Part shown: piece by piece, positions 16,368-22,603 of the stretch | How the letters are laid out: each line of letters begins with the position of its first letter | Position numbering within the stretch: the first letter of the stretch is position 1 | Source of the DNA: Candidatus Bathyarchaeota archaeon | GTDB lineage: Archaea; Thermoproteota; Bathyarchaeia; 40CM-2-53-6 | NCBI GenBank assembly: GCA_005883695.1 | Contig: VBBV01000112.1 | Span: 1-22,603 of the forward strand | Length of the DNA stretch: 22,603 bases | Reading direction: 5' to 3' | Notes under the pieces: model-generated | Seen by the model: the letters and a program-made list of their open reading frames with translations, nothing else | Told to the model about the DNA's origin: nothing | Databases searched by the model: none | Program-made: the position numbers and the translations under genes

Positions 16368-18599
16368 ATGCGAGTATTGCTGCTCTCTTGTTTGGCGATC
16401 CTCGCAATATTCCCTGCGCCTTTCTGGCAATTAGCCCCGATCAGCGTTCATGCCTCTCAGCAGCAGCCAAACTATCGAGATGACTCGGTAGCGAATGTCA
16501 CCGGTACTCCGATGGACATTGCGTGGACCCCGGATGGGCGGATGCTCATACTGATGAGAAGTGGGAAACTCTTGATCCGCGCAAACGGTGTGATGCTTCC
16601 AACGCCGGCCATCGACCTCTCCCAGGTAACATGCACTAGCGGCGATGAGGGCATGGGCGGTGTGGCAGTCCATCCCAACTTCACACAGAACAACTACATC
16701 TATCTCTACTACACCTACCAGAAATCCGGAACCTGCACTACAGGCTCAGCGAACGCGCCCGTGAACCGTCTCTCAAGGTTCACATTGTCAAGTAATAACT
16801 CGATAAACCCGGCAAGCGGAGTTGTCCTCTTAGACTCGCCTCCCCTACCAACCTTCGACCATATGGGTGATGATCTACAGTTCGGCCCTGACAACAACCT
16901 CTACCTTGCTATTGGTGATGGTGGAAGCCCGTGCTGCACCTCCACCTTCAACTATCCTGAGGACCCGGGAGTTCTTCTTGGCAAGATCGTCCGATTGACA
17001 GACTCAGGAGGAATCCCATTGGACAATCCTTTCACGGGATCGAACAGTGCGCGCTGCAATCTAACGGGTGTTCCACCGGCGGGCTCTCCATCCGGAACCA
17101 GGTGCCAGGAGGTCTATGCGATGGGGCTTCGAAACCCGTTCAAAGCTTCCTTCGACCCGAGCGGTTCTAGATATTTCATCAACGATGTTGGAAACGCTAC
17201 TTGGGAAGAGGTGGATCTTGGTCAACCGGGCGCGGACTATGGTTGGCCAACGCGCGAGGGGCCGTGCTCTGCGGCCAACCCGGTTACGGACTGCGGACCA
17301 CCGACTCCGGGTTTGACGAATCCCATTTTCTGGTACGGACACAATGTTACGGCTGATGGTGTGAAGTGCGGCGCCATCACTGCTGGGGCCTTTGTCCCCA
17401 ACGGGCTCTGGCCTGGTTTTGACCACAGTTACCTCTACGCTGACTGGAATTGCGGCGGGATCTGGCAACTTGACAGCAACAACAGCGGAGGCTTCACGTC
17501 AACCTTCTTCGCGAAGGTCGGCGCCGCGGGCCCGATCAGCATGCGATTCGGCCCCTACGGTAACTCGCTGGCCCTCTACTATGTGTTCGGGAATTATGGA
17601 TCCAAGGGCCAACTCCGCCGGATATCTCTCAGCTCGAGTCTTGTCTCGCTCGTCGAGGGAACCGATGGGGCGGTCTACTGGAACAAGTACACTTCGGGGT
17701 CCTGGAATACCTGGCAGTACTTGTCTGGGTCGACATCAACGACACCATCCCTCTGCTCCGCGAGCCCGACTAGAACTGAGCTCGTCTTGAGAGGAACTGA
17801 CAACGGTGTTTACCACAAGAGTTTCATTAACGGCGTCTGGTCGACTGGCTGGGACAGCCTAGGGGGAGGCACGTTTGACCAGCCTGCTTGTGTTGTGGCC
17901 AACGGTGTACTGCACGTTGTCGTCAGAGGTACTGACAATGGTACTTGGTACAATTCTATGCAGTTGTCAACCGGGGGTTGGTCTGGCTGGTCAGTTGTGA
18001 GCGGTGGCTCGACTCTTTCTGCACCATCTTTGACGGTTGACGCATCTGGAACTGTTCAGCTTGTGGTAAGGGGGACGGACAATGGTGTCTGGCATTCCTC
18101 CAAACCATCAGGGGGATCGTGGACTGGTTGGGACAGTCCTGGCGGCTCAACTCCCGATACACCAGCGATAGTGAGCGATAGCAACTTCCTCTACGCTGTC
18201 GTTCGAGGCTCGGACGATGGGATATGGTATAACACTATGATGTTGTCCTCAGGCGCATGGTCTGGCTGGTCATGGGTCGGCGGCTCGACCAGCGCATCCC
18301 CATCACTGACACAAGACTCTTCCAGAGCACTGCACTTGGTCGTGAGGGGTACTGACAATGGCATATGGCACAACATGAGGAACATGTCAGGGTCGTGGTC
18401 GGGCTGGGATACTCCGGGGGGAGCAACGCTCAACCAGCCGGCCGCGATGGTGCAGGGGTCCACACTCTTCGTCATCGTTAGAGGCACCGACAACGCAGTC
18501 TGGACTAACACGTGGTCACTGGCAACAAGGTCCTGGTCAAACTGGTCATCGCTGGGAGGTACAACTTCAGCTATGCCTAGTATCGCGACCTCGGCTTAG
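16368..18599 (+). CDS. Secreted PQQ-type sugar dehydrogenase with C-terminal PLL propeller
   Basis: A 743-residue protein. I chose ATG at 16368 because it begins a clean signal peptide ([20 protein letters not shown], then HASQ), while the upstream ATG at 16263 adds 35 charged residues and lies too close to the TATA box. Residues 40-420 form a six-bladed glucose/sorbosone dehydrogenase domain: [67 protein letters not shown] and [13 protein letters not shown], with the family His, Arg and GANYGWP-like block in place. Such enzymes oxidise aldose sugars using PQQ outside the cell. From residue 421 come seven PLL lectin-type blades, as in the phosphoesterase protein at the left of the window. Many cysteines suggest disulfides. 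No membrane anchor. Substrate and PQQ dependence are inferred from family. Confidence 0.88.
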   Translation: MRVLLLSCLAILAIFPAPFWQLAPISVHASQQQPNYRDDSVANVTGTPMDIAWTPDGRMLILMRSGKLLIRANGVMLPTPAIDLSQVTCTSGDEGMGGVAVHPNFTQNNYIYLYYTYQKSGTCTTGSANAPVNRLSRFTLSSNNSINPASGVVLLDSPPLPTFDHMGDDLQFGPDNNLYLAIGDGGSPCCTSTFNYPEDPGVLLGKIVRLTDSGGIPLDNPFTGSNSARCNLTGVPPAGSPSGTRCQEVYAMGLRNPFKASFDPSGSRYFINDVGNATWEEVDLGQPGADYGWPTREGPCSAANPVTDCGPPTPGLTNPIFWYGHNVTADGVKCGAITAGAFVPNGLWPGFDHSYLYADWNCGGIWQLDSNNSGGFTSTFFAKVGAAGPISMRFGPYGNSLALYYVFGNYGSKGQLRRISLSSSLVSLVEGTDGAVYWNKYTSGSWNTWQYLSGSTSTTPSLCSASPTRTELVLRGTDNGVYHKSFINGVWSTGWDSLGGGTFDQPACVVANGVLHVVVRGTDNGTWYNSMQLSTGGWSGWSVVSGGSTLSAPSLTVDASGTVQLVVRGTDNGVWHSSKPSGGSWTGWDSPGGSTPDTPAIVSDSNFLYAVVRGSDDGIWYNTMMLSSGAWSGWSWVGGSTSASPSLTQDSSRALHLVVRGTDNGIWHNMRNMSGSWSGWDTPGGATLNQPAAMVQGSTLFVIVRGTDNAVWTNTWSLATRSWSNWSSLGGTTSAMPSIATSA
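17632..18596 (+). repeat. Seven PLL lectin-type propeller blades
   Basis: Seven blades of 45-48 residues close the sugar dehydrogenase. Blades 3 and 5 share [12 protein letters not shown] and [12 protein letters not shown]; blades 4 and 6 share [11 protein letters not shown] and [11 protein letters not shown]. The same alternating two-blade order occurs in the phosphoesterase protein, so the whole array was duplicated as a unit rather than built independently. Confidence 0.8.
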
Positions 18600-18633
18600 A
18601 CGCCTTCGTGGCCATAACGCCTCCGATTGTTTC

Positions 18634-18984
18634 TTTGAGACGGGTGAAGCCGCGCAGGTCATTGAAGAGCTAATCGAACTCGCGAGAAAGGTTAGGGAAG
18701 AGAAAGGCAGGACAAAACTGGAAAACATGAGCGAGGATGAATTGGCGTTCTATGATGCATTGGGAGTGAATGATAGTGCCGTTCAGGTTTTGGGGAATGA
18801 GACTCTGAGACAGATCGCCTTAGATCTGACCCAAATGATAGGGAAGAGTGTAACGATTGACTGGACACAGAGACGAAGTGTTCAGGCTGAAATTCGTGTA
18901 AAGGTCAAGAAGATCTTGAGAAAGTATGGTTATCCGCCTGACAAACAGGAAAAAGCAACCCAGACGGTTTTGGAACAAGCCGAA
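18634..18984 (+). pseudogene. hsdR: 3' remnant of a type I restriction endonuclease gene
   Basis: The frame encodes [65 protein letters not shown] and TVLEQAE, the conserved C-terminal region of HsdR, the motor and nuclease subunit of type I restriction systems. The helicase and nuclease domains, over 800 residues, are absent, and no hsdM or hsdS is visible. The match stops at 18984, just before the usual end, and the open frame runs on into unrelated sequence to 19278. An ATG at 18727 makes a 183-codon open frame, but this is a fragment and not a functional subunit. It begins only about 35 bases after the sugar dehydrogenase stop, so a recombination junction lies there. Confidence 0.8.
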
Positions 18985-19800
18985 ATATTCAAAACCCTCA
19001 TAAATTGGCCCACATTTCTTGCGATCATGCTGAGTTTAGGATTTCTCAAGGGATTGGTCGTCATGGGAGAGGACAATGATGCTATCTGGTTCACTTCTGC
19101 GGGACCATTGACTATCAACAAAACAATTGCGACGAGAATCATGCTGAGACCCACGACAGCCTTTGTTAGGTTTCGGATTCTGAACGAATCAGTCGAAGCC
19201 AGATATCCATCGAACTCTGCCACGTTTTGCATGGCTGTTCCGGTTAGACTGGGTTGCTTGCTCTCGCCAATTTTGTAACCGTGACTCGAAAAGAGGTCCT
19301 ACATCTCCCGGTAAAACTCTCGTGGTGACCCGACCTCAACATTCCACGAAATCGGGTTCTTGAAAGTGCGGTCCAATGGACGATGGTCTAACTGGCGACT
19401 GCACTAAAAATCTACTTCACACCAACGATTGCTTCGTAGGTTTGCGCCAACATTCTGGGTGTTACGTGCTCTTGCCCCGCGGAAATGCGAAGGTGCTGTG
19501 TCAACTGCGTCTTCGGACCCCGTTACCCCCCTACACAGAGCTCCTACCGTTCGACTCCCGAAGGCTTTCTTAAGATTGCTCGCATATCCAATCGAAAATC
19601 CAACCGTCCATTCCGTGCCCTGACTGAGCCCAAACCCGCTTGGTGACGTTCCGAGCCCTCCAGTCAATCCACAGATCCCGGCAATGTGATCATTGGTCCT
19701 GTTCCGCCGGTTACTCCTGGAATTGTGGTTCCTCCATTTCAATTGGAACCTCCAGGCGGTGTAGTTTCGCCACCATGGTCGCCGACCACTGGTCCCAGTG
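18985..19800. other. Unassigned debris between hsdR and transporter remnants
   Basis: About 800 bases without a gene I can support. The hsdR frame continues to 19278 through hydrophobic but unfamiliar sequence ([20 protein letters not shown]). The minus strand of the same stretch also has a hydrophobic segment ([20 protein letters not shown], around 19080-19150), which might be another shred of the transporter found at 19801-20014. Bases 19640-19800 (+) encode a proline-rich stretch (GPVPPVTPGIVVPPF) with stops in every frame nearby. The whole stretch looks like decayed DNA. Confidence 0.45.
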
Positions 19801-20014
19801 CGAGTATAACTCGGATACTCCCCATATTCCTCAGATAGAGAATCGAACTGTTCACCCCTAAGATGGCCAACGCAATTGGCGCGGTGTTGAACAGGAATTG
19901 GTTGAAGGAGAGGTTGATCAGCGGCGACGAGCCGATGATAACATTCGTCGGATCACCCACCATCGTCGCGATCCCTCCCACGTTCGCCGCCAAGACGATA
20001 ATCGATGGCAGCCC
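19801..20014 (-). pseudogene. Fragment of an ArsB/NhaD-type ion transporter
   Basis: The minus strand encodes GLPSIIVLAANVGGIATMVG followed by DPTNVIIGSS, SFNQFLFNTAPIALAIL and NSSILYLR. The A-N-x-G-G-x-A-T-x-x-G-D-P-x-N block is the hallmark of the ArsB/NhaD/P-protein branch of the ion transporter superfamily (arsenite, Na+/H+ or dicarboxylate transport). Only about 70 of the usual 400 or more residues remain. The fragment starts abruptly beside the integrase remnant at 20019, and no transporter sequence can be followed beyond about 19801. The family is clear; the ion is not. Confidence 0.65.
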
Positions 20015-20018
20015 TCTA

Positions 20019-20510
20019 CTTCGCGACGAGCACACGGTCAAGATCCGACCAATCAGCCCAGCCAGAATACACGACATAGTCCACGACCTATATCTTCGAT
20101 CAGGGCTCCTCAGAGAAGGCTCAGGGACCCTGTACGAACTGAGGGCACACAGCCTCCGTAAATACTTCAAGACTGAATTAATCTCTCTCCACGTCCAGCC
20201 AGACTACATCGACTACATGATGGGCCATAAGGTAGACACGCACCACGACATCCAGATGAAGGGCCTCGAGTTCCTCAGAGGCATCTACTCAGCTAGTGGG
20301 CTTGACATACGAGCCAAGACACAACTCTCTAAGATTGAACTGGCCAAGCAAGTCCTGGCCGCTGTCGCAGGAGTCAGACCAGGGGAAATCATCATAAGGG
20401 AAGCACAAGCGCACCCGAACCGAAGCTACGCATCCCCAGACGCTCAGGCCGAAGTCCTCATGAACGCCATCAGACAAGCAGTCAAGGAAGACCTAATCCG
20501 CTCAGTATGA
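20019..20510 (+). pseudogene. Catalytic-half remnant of a tyrosine recombinase (integrase)
   Basis: The frame encodes LRDEHTVKIRPISPARIHDI, RAHSLRKYFKTELI, DYIDYMMGHKVDTHHDIQMK, LEFLRGIYSASGLDIRAKT and IREAQAH, the C-terminal part of the archaeal XerC-like integrase family. HSLR supplies the H-x-x-R box and MGH the next conserved histidine. The N-terminal DNA-binding half and the first catalytic arginine are missing: upstream of 20019 the open frame (from 19863) is antisense transporter sequence, so it is a chimeric fragment. It ends 18 bases from the 3' end of tRNA-Gln, the usual place for an archaeal integrase beside its attachment site. Probably what is left of an element inserted at this tRNA. 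Confidence 0.75.
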
Positions 20511-20566
20511 ATTCGCACTCATGACCGGTGGTAGCCCGGGGGAGATTCGAACTCCCGTCAGCAGGT

Positions 20567-20592
20567 GACTCCTACCCTATCTCGAAAGGGAT
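20567..20592 (-). other. tRNA-Gln intron 2 (canonical position 37/38, 26 bases)
   Basis: Classical bulge-helix-bulge: central helix CTCT/GGAG, bulges GGA and TCA, and an inner helix of CCCT/AGGG. The cuts fall after G37 and before A38, and joining yields the loop CTCTGGA. Confidence 0.82.
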
Positions 20593-20600
20593 CCAGAGCC

Positions 20601-20637
20601 CACTAGGGACGCTTGCATGTCTGGCCCGTAACGTCCA
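20601..20637 (-). other. tRNA-Gln intron 1 (position 29/30, 37 bases)
   Basis: Non-canonical intron inside the anticodon stem. Inner helix GGACG/CGTCC, central helix TAG/CTA plus an A-G mismatch, and three-base bulges CAT and TGG give a relaxed bulge-helix-bulge. Its removal restores GCA+GG on the 5' side of the anticodon stem. The run of G at the 3' junction leaves a one-base ambiguity. Confidence 0.75.
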
Positions 20638-20690
20638 TGCTATGCTAGACCACTACACCACCGGGCTACGAAAGGCTCGGCGAGAGCCCG

Positions 20691-20701
20691 GTATTCATAA
20701 G
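20691..20701 (-). promoter_or_regulatory. TATA-like box for tRNA-Gln
   Basis: CTTATGAATAC on the minus strand is centred about 29 bases before the first base of the tRNA, the usual archaeal spacing. Confidence 0.5.
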
Positions 20702-20748
20702 GGGTTTCCGTGCGAGAACCGGAGGTTCCCTATATACTTGTCGAAAGG

Positions 20749-20757
20749 CTTATATCA
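20749..20757 (+). promoter_or_regulatory. BRE/TATA element for tfb
   Basis: CTTATATCA preceded by the purine-rich CGAAAGG resembles a strong archaeal BRE plus box A. The predicted start near 20780 leaves a leader of about 35 bases. A second TATA-like stretch, CTATATAC, lies at 20730-20737. Confidence 0.6.
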
Positions 20758-20813
20758 TATTTGGCGTCCACGCTTTTACTTTCCTAACGTGAGTCCTCGC
20801 CGCGACAGATACC

Positions 20814-21800
20814 ATGCGGTTCGACGCTCTAGTCGAGGCTCGGGAAAGCTGGAGAGCTAACCTAACGACCACGCCAACAGCTCCTGGGAGTAACCCAACA
20901 AGAATTCACGTCTGCCCAGAATGCGGCAGCGTAAATCTCATTGAAGATTTCGACCAAGGGGAGACGATCTGTCAAGACTGTGGGCTGGTACTGTCCCAGA
21001 ATCTCATGAGTCGCGGGCCAGAATGGCGTGCCTTCACAAAAGAGGAGAAGGACGAGAGAGGACGCGTAGGTATCCCCACTTCATTTTCCATTCACGACAA
21101 GGGGCTCTCCACAGTCATAGACCGCGTCAATCGGGACGCGTTTGGACGACAGCTTCCGATGGAGACCAGGATGGAGATGCTCCGGCTTCGCAAGTGGCAG
21201 ATCCGTACTCGGGTACATTCATCGTCTGACAGAAATCTAGCGCAAGCGATGGCGGAACTCGATCGCCTTACCGACAAGCTACACGTGCCCGCCAACGTGA
21301 AGGAGAGCTCAGCCGTAGTATACCGCAAGGCCTTGGATAACGGACTAGTGCGAGGCAGATCTATTGCCGCCATTGCTGCGGCCTCTCTCTACGCCGCCTG
21401 TAGATCGTCCGAAACCCCTCGGACATTAAAGGAGGTCGCTGCCGCCAGCAGAATCAAGAAGAAGGATGTGGCTAGATGCTACAGGCTACTTTTGCGAGAA
21501 CTCGAAATGTCCATGCCTGTGGAAGATCCGATTCGATGCATTTCGAAGATCGCGAGTAGAGCTGAAATTTCAATGCAGACTCAGCAATCAGCGATCCGAG
21601 TCTTGAAAGATGCGAGGAAGAAGGGCGTCGTGGCAGGCAAGGACCCCATGGGCCTCGCCGCGGCGGCGTTGTACGTCGCTTGCGTTCTAGAGAATGAGAA
21701 GAAGACTCAGAAGGAAATCGCGGAGATAGCAAATGTCACTGAGGTCACAGTACGAAACAGGTACAAGGGCCTAAAGGATGCCCTTGGATTGCCTGCCTGA
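20814..21800 (+). CDS. tfb: Transcription initiation factor B (TFB)
   Basis: The archaeal homologue of TFIIB, which bridges TBP on the promoter and RNA polymerase. The 328 residues include a zinc ribbon with Cys34, Cys37, Cys53 and Cys56 (CPEC and CQDC), the B-reader/B-linker segment SRGPEWRAFTKEEKDERGRV, and two cyclin-like repeats (about 115-205 and 210-305) with AAASLYAACR and AAAALYVACV as matching helices. A recognition helix near the end (TEVTVRNRYKGLKDAL) contacts the BRE. Length is typical, with about 30 residues before the ribbon, somewhat longer than many family members. Divergent from tRNA-Gln and convergent with the small gene at 21813, from which it is separated by 12 bases. Many archaea have several tfb copies; which one this is cannot be told. 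Confidence 0.97.
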   Translation: MRFDALVEARESWRANLTTTPTAPGSNPTRIHVCPECGSVNLIEDFDQGETICQDCGLVLSQNLMSRGPEWRAFTKEEKDERGRVGIPTSFSIHDKGLSTVIDRVNRDAFGRQLPMETRMEMLRLRKWQIRTRVHSSSDRNLAQAMAELDRLTDKLHVPANVKESSAVVYRKALDNGLVRGRSIAAIAAASLYAACRSSETPRTLKEVAAASRIKKKDVARCYRLLLRELEMSMPVEDPIRCISKIASRAEISMQTQQSAIRVLKDARKKGVVAGKDPMGLAAAALYVACVLENEKKTQKEIAEIANVTEVTVRNRYKGLKDALGLPA

Positions 21801-21812
21801 TCGAAAGTACGC

Positions 21813-22061
21813 TTAACGAAGATATTGGCGCATGTTCTGAACGTTGTTGAAGACAGTGCTCCACTGCGAATGCACGGCGGCTCCTCCGCTGCTGAACCCG
21901 TTGAGAGCTATAGAGAACTTGACACGAGGATCACGCGAGTAGTAGTAGATGATGTCCAACTTCCTCTTTGGTGTTGCATTTGAAAGGCTCCTTTTCAGTG
22001 CGTTGAACAGATACTTGTTGAAGAACTCCAGCTCAATGGAAACGGAGATGCGTTCGCTCAT
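21813..22061 (-). CDS. Small conserved-type protein, possibly Pcc1-like
   Basis: An 82-residue protein that I do not firmly recognise. Its predicted layout is strand (ISVSIELEF), helix (NKYLFNALKRSLSNA), strand (KLDIIYYYSRD), strand (RVKFSIALNG) and a long helix to the end (AAVHSQWSTVFNNVQNMRQY). This order and length match Pcc1, the small dimerising subunit of the KEOPS complex that makes t6A on tRNAs, but residue identity is weak. An ATG at 22061 follows GTGGGAGA, and a good TATA box lies about 45 bases upstream, so I judge the gene real even if the family is uncertain. It overlaps an open frame on the other strand that has no such support. Confidence 0.6.
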   Translation of the reverse strand: MSERISVSIELEFFNKYLFNALKRSLSNATPKRKLDIIYYYSRDPRVKFSIALNGFSSGGAAVHSQWSTVFNNVQNMRQYLR

Positions 22062-22100
22062 TCTCCCACTTCAAAGCACACTGAAATGGCTAGCCTTGAA

Positions 22101-22108
22101 TATTTATC
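22101..22108 (-). promoter_or_regulatory. TATA box for the 82-residue gene
   Basis: GATAAATA on the minus strand, 40-47 bases before the ATG. It would start transcription near 22076-22080 with a short leader. The same AT-rich stretch read on the plus strand could also serve the possible RNA at 22131-22290. Confidence 0.5.
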
Positions 22109-22130
22109 ACTATACCTTAGAACCGACACC

Positions 22131-22290
22131 TCATCGTTGCTTCGGCAGACTCTGGAAGCCTGCGGCAATCTCCGGTACTCCGTGGCTTCCGTGTGTTCGT
22201 TCAAGTAGAATATCCAAGCTTTGGGCTTTGACTCGTGCTTTGGGCAACCTCACGCTGGTTACAAGCACGATTTCAGCCCTGACGGCTGAA
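22131..22290 (+). ncRNA. Possible structured RNA upstream of aIF1
   Basis: A stretch without a credible gene contains three consecutive hairpins: GGAAGCC (22154-22160) with GGCTTCC (22184-22190); an eight-base stem TCGTGCTT (22233-22240) with AAGCACGA (22263-22270), itself enclosing AACC/GGTT; and TTCAGCC (22272-22278) with GGCTGAA (22284-22290) around a five-base loop. An AT-rich element (22098-22110) sits about 25 bases before the start. I cannot match it to SRP RNA, RNase P RNA or a guide RNA. It could be a small RNA or a leader of the following small gene. Strand assignment is a guess because hairpins read equally on both strands. Confidence 0.3.
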
Positions 22291-22309
22291 TCACTCCTCA
22301 GAGGTCAGA

Positions 22310-22393
22310 ATGCAAGAGAAGCAAACCGTTCTTCTCATGCTCTTCGGAGCCTGGCTATTCTGGTTCGTGCTCTTCCTGTCAATAGGAATCTGA
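22310..22393 (+). CDS. 27-residue single-membrane-span peptide
   Basis: A short frame: MQEKQTVL, then a hydrophobic stretch LLMLFGAWLFWFVLFLSIGI to the stop. GAGGT lies five bases before the ATG, a good archaeal ribosome site. The sharp boundary between a charged start and an unbroken membrane-span-length hydrophobic segment is typical of small membrane proteins. It ends 86 bases before aIF1. No family is recognised, and at this length chance cannot be ruled out. Confidence 0.4.
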   Translation: MQEKQTVLLMLFGAWLFWFVLFLSIGI

Positions 22394-22414
22394 TCACCGG
22401 CATTTGAAGGCATT

Positions 22415-22422
22415 CTTAAATA
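22415..22422 (+). promoter_or_regulatory. TATA box for the aIF1 gene
   Basis: CTTAAATA, 58-65 bases before the ATG at 22480. It predicts transcription from about 22445 and a leader of roughly 35 bases that includes AAGGAG (22459-22464). Confidence 0.55.
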
Positions 22423-22479
22423 CGCAAGAACAACATACTTTGCCTGTGGACGACTACAAAGGAGTTTCAGGCTACTAGA

Positions 22480-22603
22480 ATGGCCGACGTTTGTTCAACC
22501 TGCGGCCTACCAAAGGACCTATGCGTTTGCGGCACCATTAGCATGGAACAGCAGACCGTAAAAGTCCGAATGGAAATGCGCAAATGGGGCAAACCGGCCA
22601 CCA
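22480..22603 (+). CDS. Translation initiation factor aIF1 (SUI1 family), 3' partial
   Basis: The first 41 codons of the archaeal homologue of eIF1, which binds the small ribosomal subunit near the P site and enforces correct start-codon selection. The N-terminus has the zinc-binding-like CSTCGLPKDLCVC pattern, followed by EQQTVKVRMEMRKWGKP, the beginning of the SUI1 fold. The window ends before the rest of the roughly 100-residue protein. The ATG at 22480 places CSTCG at residue 5, as in relatives. AAGGAG is 15 bases upstream, rather far for a ribosome site. Confidence 0.92.
   Translation, partial: MADVCSTCGLPKDLCVCGTISMEQQTVKVRMEMRKWGKPAT

Larger units (their letters stand above)
20529..20667 (-). 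tRNA. tRNA-Gln (CUG anticodon) with two introns
   Basis: Removing two introns leaves a 76-base tRNA with encoded CCA. Acceptor AGCCCGG pairs with CCGGGCT, then discriminator A and CCA. The D stem is GTGT/GCAT; the anticodon stem GCAGG/CCTGC pairs perfectly only after both introns are removed; the anticodon loop is CTCTGGA with CTG at 20594-20596; the T arm is GGGAG-TTCGAAT-CTCCC. First base A, discriminator A and G37 fit archaeal tRNA-Gln. The 3' end faces the integrase remnant. A TATA-like element lies about 29 bases upstream of the mature 5' end. Isotype confidence is high because the loop, stem and length all agree. Confidence 0.9.

Noticed and set aside
18930..19232. 100-codon minus-strand frame with a hydrophobic stretch
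   Set aside because: Overlaps the hsdR remnant antisense; one membrane-like segment only. It might be transporter debris, but I could not align it to the family.
19549..19559. GTTCGACTCCC, resembling a tRNA T-loop and possible att site
   Set aside because: Flanking bases form no T stem or acceptor, and it does not match the tRNA-Gln 3' end.
19404..19742. 112-codon minus-strand frame in the debris region
   Set aside because: No recognisable domain, basic and glycine-rich composition, and it lies within decayed DNA.
20529..20566. Search for a second copy of the tRNA-Gln 3' end as the other att site
   Set aside because: I found no matching stretch elsewhere in the window; it may lie outside or be lost.
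21949..22407. 152-codon plus-strand frame between tfb and aIF1
   Set aside because: It is antisense to the supported 82-residue gene, crosses the hairpin region and has no coherent motif or ribosome site.

Overview
The window reads as an archaeal chromosome segment. Support comes from a full-length transcription factor B, the first part of translation initiation factor aIF1, a glutamine tRNA gene interrupted by two introns with bulge-helix-bulge folds, and TATA-type promoters. The integrase family, the tRNA introns and the roughly 50% GC composition fit a TACK-group archaeon (Nitrososphaeria or Bathyarchaeia-like), but placement to class is inference.

Layout. (1) Bases 1-4290 (+): the 3' part of a very large secreted protein. 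It has a purple-acid-phosphatase-like metallophosphoesterase, three PKD domains, a dockerin-like calcium repeat and a C-terminal seven-bladed propeller of the PLL lectin type. (2) Bases 4361-14959 (-): a tightly packed eight-gene surface-glycan cluster. In order of transcription it encodes UDP-GlcNAc 2-epimerase (wecB), a GT4 glycosyltransferase, a multi-pass GT-C-like membrane protein, two GT4 enzymes, a second GT-C membrane glycosyltransferase, another GT4 and a class I methyltransferase. (3) Bases 15450-16117 (-): a truncated, frameshifted copy of the same lectin propeller. (4) Bases 16368-18599 (+): a secreted PQQ-type sugar dehydrogenase with its own seven-bladed PLL propeller. (5) Bases 18634-20510: debris of an integrated element, namely the hsdR 3' end, a piece of an ArsB/NhaD-type transporter and the catalytic half of a tyrosine recombinase. 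It ends 18 bases from tRNA-Gln(CUG) at 20529-20667 (-). (6) Bases 20814-22603: conserved information-processing genes (tfb, a small Pcc1-like protein, a possible structured RNA, a 27-residue membrane peptide, and aIF1 cut by the window end).

How it may work together: WecB makes UDP-ManNAc. The glycosyltransferases and the two membrane enzymes would assemble and transfer a surface glycan or exopolysaccharide, and the methyltransferase may cap or modify it. The genes on both sides export enzymes carrying the same lectin-type propeller, with a decayed third copy between them. A reasonable hypothesis is that the propeller docks a phosphoesterase and a sugar dehydrogenase onto the polysaccharide made by the cluster. 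No such system is known to me in this exact form. The link rests on gene neighbourhood and module sharing only.
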